NCBI GenBank assembly: GCA_020444515.1 | Contig: JAHLKX010000013.1 | Location: 26,387 to 90,386 of the forward strand | DNA from: Bacteroidota bacterium | GTDB taxonomy: Bacteria > Bacteroidota > Bacteroidia > Bacteroidales > JAADJA01 | Direction of reading: 5' to 3' | Length of the DNA stretch: 64,000 bases | Part shown: positions 27,333 through 36,144 of the stretch, piece by piece | Layout: each line of letters opens with the position of its first letter | Position numbering within the stretch: position 1 is the first letter of the stretch | Translations under genes and position numbers: made by a program | The notes under the pieces: model-generated | Told to the model about the DNA's origin: nothing | Seen by the model: the letters and a program-made list of their open reading frames with translations, nothing else | The model's database searches: none

Positions 27333-28940
27333 TTAGTCTTGGATACAGCGGACACTGTAGCCTGATAATTTATCCCTGTTTGCGCTTACAATTGATGAAC
27401 TATTATTATAGAGGTGATATCGAATCGATTGTTCAGAATTGTATTCCGTTGAAGTCCAGAAATACCCATAGCTACCTATCGTTTGAAAGTACCCGGATGT
27501 AGCTAAATATCCTCCAGGAAGGGCCGTAAATCCACTTTCATTTGTACCCGTATTCGGTGACGTCCAATGTGTTGTCCCTGGTTCTTTCAATTTATCTCCT
27601 GCAACTGATGCTCCTCCTAAATAATCAATAAGTACTATCCAATCCGAATCTGAAGGAATGTGCCAGCCATCCGGGCAAATACCCTGTGCTTCCTCAATGA
27701 TGACCCAATTCATTATTTCGTCCCAGGGATATATTCCACCGTATTCTTCACAATTTAGCATATTATCACCGTAGCAATACTTTTGTACAATTCCATCGTT
27801 GTAAATATTATTGGAACTAGGAATATAATAACCTCTATTCAAATTTTCTGCCATCCAGCATTGGCTCCCGATTTGGACAGTAGAATAATACTGAACCATA
27901 CCTTCATAATTATCAACTAGCGCATCTCCGCACACAAACGCTACATCAACTGTGATATCAAATGTACATGTTCCTCCGCCATTGATTGAGGATACAGTAA
28001 ATAAATCATTTTGGGGTGTTATTGGTGTGCCGTTGCCAAGAAGGCCAATATTCTGAAATCCAGTTGAATTAAAAATACCGCTTGTACTAAAGCTGTATCC
28101 ATTTACTGTGTCTGTTGTAATCGAATAGGATCCTGGTGAGATTACATTAATAGCAATTGATACATACTCGTTATATGTCAACGCAACTCCATCTTTGTAT
28201 TCGCCATTTATTCCTAGAATCATACATTCACTTCCATTTCCAATTTCAATTTCTGCATCCAGCGGAATAGAGGAAACATATCCAATTCCTCGCCAGGCTG
28301 CCTGAGCACCAACAAAGATATACAACCTCCCATCATCAGTATTATAAACCATCAATCCGTCAGTTGGACTCTCAATTGATTCAATCGCCATTTGATTTAA
28401 CCTTGGGATTAAGATCCCTTTTGAATTGCTGCTAAGGTCCAGAATTGATGTTTCATCTGGGTTTTCTGTACCGATTCCAATATTCCCCGTATTATAGAAA
28501 AGATCACCATTTTCTTGTTTTCGCCATCGGGTGGTATCACTGGTGGTATTTGAATGAAAGGCATAAGGAACACTCAGAAGCTGGGAAGTGCCCATAAGCT
28601 GGTAATTTGTACCTCCTGTTTCATCCAGCTCAATCTGCAGAAAATATATATCTACTCCCCAATCTATTTCACTAAATATTCCGGAAACTACTATTCCATT
28701 GCCAATTTCGAGAGATGCTAATCCAAAATCGTTTGTTGAAGTTTGGTGCATTTCAACATACACAGTTGTTCCTGTTGTACTTCCCTGCAGGATGCTGATC
28801 TGAAAAGATACATTTTGATTGGCCAGTATTTCACCGGTGTTGTTTCTTAAAACCGTTTGGTATTTAAATGCTTGTGGAGTTTGGGCAATAATCGAAAATG
28901 CTGTAAAAACAGCCAGGATGGTTGTTGTAATCAATTTCAT
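27333..28940 (-). CDS. FISUMP-domain secreted protein (paralogue 1)
   Basis: Signal peptide, then a module of about 130 residues beginning TPQAFKYQTVLRNNTGEILA and ending SQLLSVPYAFHS, which is shared with two other genes here. A short IGIGTENP...ILDLSSNSKG linker follows. The C-terminal 180 residues are a FISUMP domain (Fibrobacter succinogenes major paralogous domain, TIGR02145): VQIGSQCWMAENLNRG, GICPDGWHIPSDSDW, GYFWTSTE, and the terminal SVRCIQD. FISUMP proteins are secreted or surface proteins of uncertain function. There is no T9SS type A tail. Confidence 0.88.
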   Translation of the reverse strand: MKLITTTILAVFTAFSIIAQTPQAFKYQTVLRNNTGEILANQNVSFQISILQGSTTGTTVYVEMHQTSTNDFGLASLEIGNGIVVSGIFSEIDWGVDIYFLQIELDETGGTNYQLMGTSQLLSVPYAFHSNTTSDTTRWRKQENGDLFYNTGNIGIGTENPDETSILDLSSNSKGILIPRLNQMAIESIESPTDGLMVYNTDDGRLYIFVGAQAAWRGIGYVSSIPLDAEIEIGNGSECMILGINGEYKDGVALTYNEYVSIAINVISPGSYSITTDTVNGYSFSTSGIFNSTGFQNIGLLGNGTPITPQNDLFTVSSINGGGTCTFDITVDVAFVCGDALVDNYEGMVQYYSTVQIGSQCWMAENLNRGYYIPSSNNIYNDGIVQKYCYGDNMLNCEEYGGIYPWDEIMNWVIIEEAQGICPDGWHIPSDSDWIVLIDYLGGASVAGDKLKEPGTTHWTSPNTGTNESGFTALPGGYLATSGYFQTIGSYGYFWTSTEYNSEQSIRYHLYNNSSSIVSANRDKLSGYSVRCIQD

Positions 28941-28967
28941 AACTTCTTGTTTTGGATTAAAGACCTT

Positions 28968-28998
28968 TAAAGGTACTAAATTATGGTGTTGGAGTCAA
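28968..28998 (-). promoter_or_regulatory. Promoter of FISUMP paralogue 1
   Basis: Minus-strand TTGAC (28994-28998), 18-bp spacer, TACCTTTA (28968-28975). The -7-like element is 28 nt from the ATG. The same layout occurs upstream of the genes starting at 34746 and 39612. Confidence 0.6.
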
Positions 28999-29115
28999 TT
29001 TTAAATACATAGTAGTTAATAAAAAGGATCAATTGAAAGCTGATTATACAAACATTATAATTTTGTAATATTCGATGTAATCATTTGTGAGTCCGGAAAT
29101 GAAATTTTGTAATCA

Positions 29116-30780
29116 TCAATCATTTCTTATACATCGAACTGATAGCCCATTTTTTTTTGCGGAGGTATTAGTAGTTTCCAAATAACTATATGCATATCCT
29201 AACATGTACCTCCTTGCTTCATCAATACTTGATTCGTCAGTACACCACCAATAACCATATAAACCTATATTGTTGAATGTTCCGCTCCCGCTCCTAAGGC
29301 CTCCTGGTGTTGCTCCAAATCCATAATCATCTGTACCATAATACAAAGAATGCTCATCCCATCTTGGATGCTCATTTGTATTGCACTCACCTCCCAATGG
29401 AGAATTGACCTGCCTGCAGGACTTTAATACATTTCCAGGTGGGGATTGTGTCCCAATAAAGTTTTTAAGTGTATCAATATCTTCTATGCTTGGTACGTGC
29501 CATCCTGTTGGACACAGGCCATTTTGATCAGAAACGGTATGCCAATTATACAGTGCGCCATAAATATCCTTCCATGTAATATTTTGATCATACCAAACAT
29601 AAGCCGCACCTTCCAGATTAGCCCATGCCGAATTATCCGGTACATAGGGAATAGCAACACCATTGCGGTAAGTTGTTGTTCTTAAATTCTCAGTCATCCA
29701 ACATTGTGTGCCTATTTGAACGGTGCCATATGTATTCCCGTCAATATCGCTTATTAAACTGCCACAGCTACCTGACGTCGGGTTGACATACACGCTAAAA
29801 GTACATGCTCCCCCATTATTAGAACCTATTGCATTGAATAGATCAGTCTGTTCAGCTAGTGGAATTCCATAGCCAGATAGGGATATTGCTTGAATACCTG
29901 TTTCTGTAAATGTCCCTTCACCGATAAATGAATAGCCATTAATGGTATCGGTAGAAACATTATAATAACCAATTGAAATAACATTTACTTCAATTGATAC
30001 ATAACATAACGATGTTAACATCCCACCTACCATATAATCCCCAATCACAACTGTGTTATTACAACTTCCTCCAGTTCCGATTTCGAAAATCGAATTTGTA
30101 GGAATGGATAAAGCACCATAACTTATTTCTCTCCATTCTGCCTGGTTTTCAACGAAAATAAATAGTTTGTTAAGGTCCGTATTATAAACCAATAAACCAT
30201 TTGCTGGTAATTGTATTGCGGTTATTTGATCAGAGGTTAATCTGGGTAATAGAAATCCTTCTGAGTCACTATCCAAATCCAATAATGCTGATCCTTCCGG
30301 ACTTTCTGTCCCAATACCGACTTTACCCTCTTTATAATATAAATCGATTTCATTTGATTTTTGCCACTTCGTGGTATCACCAGTAGATTCAGAATACAAG
30401 GAATATGGCACACTTAATAGTTGAGAAACGCCTATAACCTGGTAATTTTCATTTCCCGTTTCATCTATTTCAATCTGCAGAAAATAATTATCGGCGCCCC
30501 AGTCTATGTCGGCAAATATTCCGGAAATAACAATGCCATTACCAATTTCAAGATTTGCCAATCCATAATCATTTGTGGTTGTCTGTTGCGTTTCAACAAA
30601 CACAGCTGTTCCAGTGGGATTTCCCTGTAAAATGCTTATTCGAAATGAGACCGTTTGATTGGCAATGATTTCCCCGGAATTATTCCGGACTACTGATTGG
30701 TATTTGAATGCATGTGGTGTTTGTGAAAAAAGTGAAAATGCTGTAAACACAGCCAGGATGGTTGTTGTAATCAATTTCAT
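29116..30780 (-). CDS. FISUMP-domain secreted protein (paralogue 2)
   Basis: It has the same architecture as the gene at 27333: a nearly identical signal peptide (MKLITTTILAVFTAFSLFSQ), a QAFKYQ-type module (HAFKYQSVVRNNSGEIIANQ to SQLLSVPYSLYS), a GIGTESPEGSALLDLDSDSE linker, and a FISUMP domain (VQIGTQCWMTENLRTTTYRN, GLCPTGWHVPS, terminal SVRCIRND). The 50 or so bases around the start are almost identical to those of paralogue 1, showing recent tandem duplication. Surface or secreted location is inferred. Confidence 0.88.
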   Translation of the reverse strand: MKLITTTILAVFTAFSLFSQTPHAFKYQSVVRNNSGEIIANQTVSFRISILQGNPTGTAVFVETQQTTTNDYGLANLEIGNGIVISGIFADIDWGADNYFLQIEIDETGNENYQVIGVSQLLSVPYSLYSESTGDTTKWQKSNEIDLYYKEGKVGIGTESPEGSALLDLDSDSEGFLLPRLTSDQITAIQLPANGLLVYNTDLNKLFIFVENQAEWREISYGALSIPTNSIFEIGTGGSCNNTVVIGDYMVGGMLTSLCYVSIEVNVISIGYYNVSTDTINGYSFIGEGTFTETGIQAISLSGYGIPLAEQTDLFNAIGSNNGGACTFSVYVNPTSGSCGSLISDIDGNTYGTVQIGTQCWMTENLRTTTYRNGVAIPYVPDNSAWANLEGAAYVWYDQNITWKDIYGALYNWHTVSDQNGLCPTGWHVPSIEDIDTLKNFIGTQSPPGNVLKSCRQVNSPLGGECNTNEHPRWDEHSLYYGTDDYGFGATPGGLRSGSGTFNNIGLYGYWWCTDESSIDEARRYMLGYAYSYLETTNTSAKKNGLSVRCIRND

Positions 30781-30807
30781 AACTTCTTGTTTTGGATTAA
30801 AGTTCCC

Positions 30808-30815
30808 TAAAGATA
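30808..30815 (-). promoter_or_regulatory. -7-like element of FISUMP paralogue 2
   Basis: Minus-strand TATCTTTA, 28 nt from the ATG at 30780, the same position as in paralogue 1. The TTGAC box is degenerate here (TCTAC at 30834-30838). Confidence 0.5.
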
Positions 30816-30977
30816 ATAAAATATGTTGGATAAGTAGATATGAAAATTGAACTACCTATCGGTATATTTCTGTTTATCTTTCAAAATCGATACCTTTAAG
30901 GAATTGCGGGTCTATTATAAAACTGAAAATTTGCTTATGAGACGCTAATAAAACTTTATTAATTCTGATATTTTGAT

Positions 30978-32660
30978 TTAATAGAACTTAATCTCACCTC
31001 CGTTTCGCAACCTTGCCTCTCCATAAATTTTCATGCCATGCAGGAAACAAGCGGCCTGAGGATCTATCCCCTGTGAAAAGAAACATACAGGCGCATCCTG
31101 CGTTCCATTTGCCACCAAACCATATCCGTAATTGGGATCCAGGGCCGAAATTTTCCGGTCATCATTAAAAAGGATTGATACGCCATTATTTACTGTAAGT
31201 ACCTCACCTACAGGAACGGTTGCATTCCCCACTATTCTGCCTCGAGAGTAGCTGTTCCATGGCCCTCCCCAGCCATCGTATACATTCCCGCTAATATTAT
31301 TGGTAAATCTGCCTCCCACTGTCAGTGAAGGATCACCGAATAATTGCATTTTATGAATGTGCACAAATGCATAAAAAGTCATACCAATATTCTCAACATC
31401 TGCAACAAAAGTTGACATGGCATTTTCCCAAAGAATACCCAATGTGCGATTACCATTATAATAATCCTGGAAAAAATAAGGGGCAAGGCCAATGCTCTGT
31501 GATGGATTGCTTAACCATAATCCCTGTTCTGACTTACTGGTGACTCCAATGTACCCTATCCCGCCGGTATATCTTTTGACCAGGAATTGTTCAGCCATAG
31601 ATTCGTCATTGTAGGTATCATATTGCGAAGGCTGAATGGCCATCGGTTCCGGGAAATTAACAACCGGATAAGGCCCACCGAGACGGTTCCACTCATTGCC
31701 GTTGATATCCATATAATATTCCCGGTCGAAATGAAACCTGCCCGTATAGCATGCTGAAGCAAAGATTACAGGAAGCATATGGTAATTGTTAAGTGCTGTC
31801 ATATATGAATCGTCATACCAGTCAGAAAGTATTAGCCGGTTACCGTGACCGTAATAATTCACGATTCCAACACCATTGTTTAAACGGGTGTTGAATTCTC
31901 CAGCGCAGTTTTCATAGCTCGTTCCAGACCAGGGTGCGTTGTCTTTGTATCTTTTTATAACGTTAAAACCGCCAGCGGTCAAATACGGAACCAGATCCTC
32001 GTTCACTTTATTCGTGTCTCCCCATCCGTCCCCACCGCCGTCGACCAGTAACATGGCATTGTTAAACCAGCTGCCCGGGGCTTTTATCTCATAATCAATG
32101 ACTTTGTCAATATAAGTTTCTATTTCATCTTCAGTTGACGCAGGAACGCGCGCCAGGGCAATGTCCGGGTACATATTGATATTATCCAGGTTAATTAAAT
32201 TGATATTTGTTCCACCTGCAAAATCCATTTCACCAATTTGCCCGTCATTGTCGCCATCCCAGTCATCGAAATTATAGTAGTCGTCGTAGAGGTCAGCATA
32301 ATATAGGTCAGAGGGATAATATTTACTTCCCCACTCCGTATTGTAAGCCCTGCAGTACCTGACCGGAAATTTGTCGCAATCGCCTGCCAGCATAACATAG
32401 ATAACATTATAGTTTTGCTCGTAGTACTGGATACATTTTTTTACCTTTTCGGGAAGATCATCGCCTGTAAAATTGTTGTCAACCCATGTTAAGCTTACCA
32501 GGTAGGTTGGTCGTCCTGTGCAGTTTTTATAGTTTTGGAGTACTTCCAACTCATCCATAAAATCATCCGGTGCAATGATCAGGAACTTATCCTGTGTAAA
32601 TGAAATGATGCTGGAAAGACATAATGCCATTGTGATTATAAAAGGTTTTAATTTCATCAT
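30978..32660 (-). CDS. Gingipain-type C25 cysteine peptidase
   Basis: Signal peptide (cleavage near SFTQD), then a peptidase C25 domain: FLIIAPDDFMDELEVLQNYK at the start, PVRYCRAYN, SDLYYADLY, and the catalytic His272 in NYYGHGNR and Cys304 in IFASACYTG. The His-Cys spacing of 32 is close to that of gingipain R. Members hydrolyse proteins, often after Arg or Lys, in the extracellular space. The C-terminal 110 residues (GRIVGNATVPVGEVLTVNNG to GEARLRNGGEIKFY) are beta-rich, like the cap of a beta-helix, and do not contain an evident T9SS sorting tail. It begins 13 bp after the fibre-like gene and is probably co-transcribed with it. Confidence 0.9.
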   Translation of the reverse strand: MMKLKPFIITMALCLSSIISFTQDKFLIIAPDDFMDELEVLQNYKNCTGRPTYLVSLTWVDNNFTGDDLPEKVKKCIQYYEQNYNVIYVMLAGDCDKFPVRYCRAYNTEWGSKYYPSDLYYADLYDDYYNFDDWDGDNDGQIGEMDFAGGTNINLINLDNINMYPDIALARVPASTEDEIETYIDKVIDYEIKAPGSWFNNAMLLVDGGGDGWGDTNKVNEDLVPYLTAGGFNVIKRYKDNAPWSGTSYENCAGEFNTRLNNGVGIVNYYGHGNRLILSDWYDDSYMTALNNYHMLPVIFASACYTGRFHFDREYYMDINGNEWNRLGGPYPVVNFPEPMAIQPSQYDTYNDESMAEQFLVKRYTGGIGYIGVTSKSEQGLWLSNPSQSIGLAPYFFQDYYNGNRTLGILWENAMSTFVADVENIGMTFYAFVHIHKMQLFGDPSLTVGGRFTNNISGNVYDGWGGPWNSYSRGRIVGNATVPVGEVLTVNNGVSILFNDDRKISALDPNYGYGLVANGTQDAPVCFFSQGIDPQAACFLHGMKIYGEARLRNGGEIKFY

Positions 32661-32673
32661 AAACCTCCCTTTC

Positions 32674-34746
32674 TTATTGTAAGGTTACCAATACCAGGAT
32701 CTGTCCCTTTTTATCCTTTTCCAGTGATTCCATCGCTTTACCCAAAATGGCTCCCTGTGCTTTTGAGTTATCACTGACAACCATGGCATAGCCCGGAGTG
32801 AGGGAGGTTGTTAAAAGGTCTCCCGGTAAAATCTCACCGTAGGTAGCATCTACATTGCAATATACCCTGCCGGCGAGCGCCACATTGCAGTCGAACTGAC
32901 CGGAACCCAGTTTAACGCCTGAACCGAGATCATTAGCTCCAGCAATTATTCCTGCAACTTTGGTGTCATACGGACATGAACTGATGGTTAATTCACCGGG
33001 GTTTTCAGCATCAATGGAAAGCACCGTTCCTGGCTGCAAGGTTGTTTCTTCCGAAATGTCGAATCCTTCTGCATAGTCAAGGCCTTCGCCCAACTCTACA
33101 ACCGGTAAACCCGAATAATCACTTTCGATCAATACATTGCCGCGTACAGTTAACTGTTCAGTAGGATTTTCTGTTCCTATTCCAACATTACCTCCCATAA
33201 TTGCGGTTCTGTTGCTGCTATAAATGTATAACCTGTCATCCAAATCCTCTTCAATGTATGCGTAATCGCCATCTCCAAAGTTCAGCCTGGCTCCATATCC
33301 GTATATTCCATCCGGTCCAACCAGGCGCAGTACATTATCGTCAGAAGTGTTGCCTACAGTTAGTTTGTGTCCTAAAGCTTTCGCTTCCGGGCCATCTTTC
33401 GTTTTTGTAAATTTTGAGATATTGTCACTGATACTGGAAACACCAATGCCTATATTCCCATTCTGGTCAATAATGAACCTTTCACCATCCCGAGCGATAA
33501 TAAATTTACCGGCTTTTCCATATAGTCCAACTCCAGCCAACCATGTATTTGGGCCTGTTACATCACTTCCCTCCCGGAATGATATGCTTGCTTCATTTTG
33601 TCCGGTATTGGCGTTCTCCAATCTTAACATGCCCCATGATGAAGATGCTGCTGATATATGCAGTTTTCCTGCCGGGGAAGAGGTGCCGATACCCACATTT
33701 CCACTTCCTTTAAAAGTGACCCGGTCTCCTGCCTGATAAAGCGTTAGATCATTATTATCATTCACGTAAAAGGCATAGGTAACTGCACCTCTCTTAATGT
33801 TTATCTCGGGGGTCTGGTCAGCAGGTGATTCGATTAATATTCTTGGATTGGCTTCTCCGAAAACATGTAAAAGTCGGGATGGGTTTGTTGTTCCGATACC
33901 AACATTTGAACTGGCATAAACTTTTCCTTCGAAATAACCTGCATGGCCGGAGCTGCTGTAACCGTATACCCCTTGCGAAGGGGTTCCCAATGATCCGGTA
34001 TTCCCGGCATCCCAGTTTGCTCCGAAGACACCCGATCCTACATCACTTTCACCAAACACACCCGTACCATTCCAGGTATATCCATGCACACCGATACCCC
34101 CGGGAGAATATCCATATACACCATCATTTTGGTAAACTCCATCACTGGTGCCAAGGACACCAAAATTACCACTTGTGCTGTTTATTCCATGAACCCCATA
34201 GCCTTCTCCATTATTGGTGCCTACAATGATACCATCTGCATTGGTTCCAGATAGTGATATAGGTATTTCGAGATTCAATGTTACATCTCCTGATGTTCCT
34301 CCACCATTAAGTCCTGTTCCGGCATAGACGGCCGTGATGTCACCACTGGAACTTCCTGAATGGAGAGCATACGGAACACTGAAAAGCTGTGACGTTCCCA
34401 TTGATATATAACCTGATCCCTGTAGCAGATCAATTTCAATTTCCAGGTATTTTAATCCATTGCCCCAGTCTATTGCCGGGAATGATCCGATTGTTATTGT
34501 ACCATATCCAATTTCAAGGTTTACCAATCCAAATTGGTCGGTAGTAGCTGCGTGTGTTTCCTGGTAAATAATCGTGCCTGAAGCAGCATTGTTATGAATG
34601 CTTGCCCGTATGTTTACAGGTTGATTCTCCAGGACTTCGCCTGCATTGTTGCGTACCACAGCCTGGTACTTGAATGCCTGGGGAAGCTGAGAATAAAGTA
34701 AAAAGGTAGATAGTACCACTGCAAGGGTTAATGTGATTTTTTTCAT
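32674..34746 (-). CDS. Fibre-like secreted protein with QAFKYQ module and G2-type C-terminal domain
   Basis: A signal peptide and QAFKYQ module (residues 20-130) match the two FISUMP proteins. A glycine-rich repeat region follows (GVHGINS, GVLGTSDG, GVFGESDVGSGVFGANWDAG), then NVGIGTTNPS-type units spaced through the centre as in tail-fibre or head-fibre proteins. The C-terminal 150 residues (LDYAEGFDI, VAGIIAGAND, VALAGRVYCNVDATYGEILP, SLTPGYAMVVSDN, AILGKAMESLE) resemble the peptidase G2/IMC-type autoproteolytic fibre domain, though I cannot confirm self-cleavage residues. Surface fibre formation is inferred. It is first in a unit with the C25 protease. Confidence 0.8.
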   Translation of the reverse strand: MKKITLTLAVVLSTFLLYSQLPQAFKYQAVVRNNAGEVLENQPVNIRASIHNNAASGTIIYQETHAATTDQFGLVNLEIGYGTITIGSFPAIDWGNGLKYLEIEIDLLQGSGYISMGTSQLFSVPYALHSGSSSGDITAVYAGTGLNGGGTSGDVTLNLEIPISLSGTNADGIIVGTNNGEGYGVHGINSTSGNFGVLGTSDGVYQNDGVYGYSPGGIGVHGYTWNGTGVFGESDVGSGVFGANWDAGNTGSLGTPSQGVYGYSSSGHAGYFEGKVYASSNVGIGTTNPSRLLHVFGEANPRILIESPADQTPEINIKRGAVTYAFYVNDNNDLTLYQAGDRVTFKGSGNVGIGTSSPAGKLHISAASSSWGMLRLENANTGQNEASISFREGSDVTGPNTWLAGVGLYGKAGKFIIARDGERFIIDQNGNIGIGVSSISDNISKFTKTKDGPEAKALGHKLTVGNTSDDNVLRLVGPDGIYGYGARLNFGDGDYAYIEEDLDDRLYIYSSNRTAIMGGNVGIGTENPTEQLTVRGNVLIESDYSGLPVVELGEGLDYAEGFDISEETTLQPGTVLSIDAENPGELTISSCPYDTKVAGIIAGANDLGSGVKLGSGQFDCNVALAGRVYCNVDATYGEILPGDLLTTSLTPGYAMVVSDNSKAQGAILGKAMESLEKDKKGQILVLVTLQ

Positions 34747-34771
34747 GTCATTTGTTTTTGATTCGGTCCTT

Positions 34772-34802
34772 TAAAGATACTAAAATATGGCCCTTAAGTC
34801 AA
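34772..34802 (-). promoter_or_regulatory. Promoter of the fibre-like gene
   Basis: Minus-strand TTGAC (34798-34802), 18-bp spacer, TATCTTTA (34772-34779), 26 nt from the ATG at 34746. The spacer ends ATATTTTAG, like the ATAATTTAG of the 28968 promoter. Confidence 0.6.
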
Positions 34803-34861
34803 TATGAAAATTAAACAAGCCTATGTGAATTTTGCGTCTATTTTAAAATCCAGACCTGAAG

Positions 34862-34891
34862 TTAGTATTCGTCTTTGATGCAGCGGACTGA
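34862..34891 (-). pseudogene. Fossil of a FISUMP C-terminus
   Basis: The minus strand reads SVRCIKDEY followed by a stop. The two intact FISUMP proteins end SVRCIQD and SVRCIRND. A stop codon lies immediately upstream in frame, so only the last nine codons remain. It is probably the 3' scar of a third FISUMP copy. Confidence 0.5.
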
Positions 34892-34957
34892 TCAAAATAT
34901 GCGAGTCGCTTACTCACAAGACCAGGCTTCAGATTGATCTAAGTTTGGGCCGATTTA

Positions 34958-35539
34958 TTATTCGTTATTTTTAATTGAGGTGGATTTTTTTAAAGCATAA
35001 CTTTCAAGTTTACTCCTGTTGCTGTCAAAATTCTTTTTCAGGCTCTGTATCGGTATTTTAGTTTTAGAAGTTCCCAATAAAGCGCCACTGATAGCTCCTA
35101 CAATGGAGAATGGGATCATTAACATAACGGCTTTTGCCTCCGCGGAAAACCTTACGCAAGCCCAGGTATAAGGATCACAGGGTGGATCATCACCGGATGC
35201 AAGGCCAATTCCACCACCAATCAAAGCACCTACAAGCGTGCCGATCAATAAACCATTCGTCACACTATTCTTTTTTCTTAATTCGAGTAGAATAATATCC
35301 CTGTATCCAAATTCAATGGTAGAATAATGCATGGTTTCACTGCCGGCTGTTTTATAATCTGCGATCAGGACGGAGGAATCGGTTACCTGGTAAAAAATTC
35401 CTTCAATGTTGAATGGTTCAACATAAAGTGATACCCATGTCTGGGTTGGATTATGTTTTCGTATGGAGTCCTGCGAAATTGAAGTTGATTTGTCAAAAAT
35501 TAAAATTGCTGAAATCAAAATAAGGATCAAAACTTTCAT
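34958..35539 (-). CDS. Secreted/membrane protein with glycine-zipper segment
   Basis: The ATG at 35539 is preferred over the upstream one because it opens on a signal peptide (MKVLILILISAILIF). The centre holds a glycine-rich hydrophobic stretch (GLLIGTLVGALIGGGIGLAS), a short Cys-containing loop (PPCDPYTWAC) and a second hydrophobic segment (IPFSIVGAISGALLG). This is a glycine-zipper-like hairpin that could insert in a membrane. The C-terminus is basic. No family is recognised and the function is unknown. Confidence 0.65.
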   Translation of the reverse strand: MKVLILILISAILIFDKSTSISQDSIRKHNPTQTWVSLYVEPFNIEGIFYQVTDSSVLIADYKTAGSETMHYSTIEFGYRDIILLELRKKNSVTNGLLIGTLVGALIGGGIGLASGDDPPCDPYTWACVRFSAEAKAVMLMIPFSIVGAISGALLGTSKTKIPIQSLKKNFDSNRSKLESYALKKSTSIKNNE

Positions 35540-35676
35540 AATTTCCTGTTTTTGTTTGGTTTTTTTAAACTTACAGCAGGGGTGGTCAATTTGCTTCAAA
35601 AGAAACAAGCTGAAAATAAATCAAAGAACATCATTTCATTCTTACATCACTGGTACTCATAATAAGTTTGATTCAC

Positions 35677-36132
35677 TCATGAACTGTAAATAATTTTCCA
35701 TTCTCCTTCGACCTTTTCCAGAACTCTAACACAGATATATTTTTTAATAAATTCACTCTCCAGGTTGTAAACAGATTGATCATAAATGGCAAGTGCACTT
35801 TCCGGGAAAACTTTGATCCGGTAATTTTCATATGAACAAAAAACAGATGGTGTTACTTTATCTGTTCTTTCTGTGGGGTGATAAAATTTACTTACCTCAT
35901 CCCAACCTGTATGATATCTAAAGTTATTACCTTCAATTCTAAGGATCGTAATGAAATCATCTTGCTTGAATGATTTTTTTTGCTGCTCAAAATCATTTAT
36001 TAGTGACATTTCAGTTTCATTTTCGATGACCGCTTTAATGGCCTCTTTTTATAAATCAATATTTACTTTTTCTTTGCAGGAATTTGCCAAAATCAAAAGA
36101 ATAAACATAACAATGGATAGGTAATTTTTCAT
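35677..36132 (-). pseudogene. NTF2/SnoaL-like lipoprotein gene broken by an in-frame stop
   Basis: The ATG at 36132 opens a lipoprotein signal (MKNYLSIVMFILLILANSCK, Cys19). After 27 codons the frame meets TAA at 36049-36051. It then continues uninterrupted in the same frame as KEAIKAVIENET and a 110-residue body (FRYHTGWDEVSKFYHP, YRIKVFPESALAIYDQS, VRVLEKVEGEWKIIYSS). That is the usual DUF4440/SnoaL-like pattern, with AIKAVIExET as its first helix. Only one base change is needed to restore it. The remaining downstream ATG (36009) would give a cytoplasmic fragment. It could be a recent pseudogene or a sequence error. It starts 13 bp after the L-domain gene at 36145. Confidence 0.7.
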
Positions 36133-36144
36133 TGGATTTACTGT

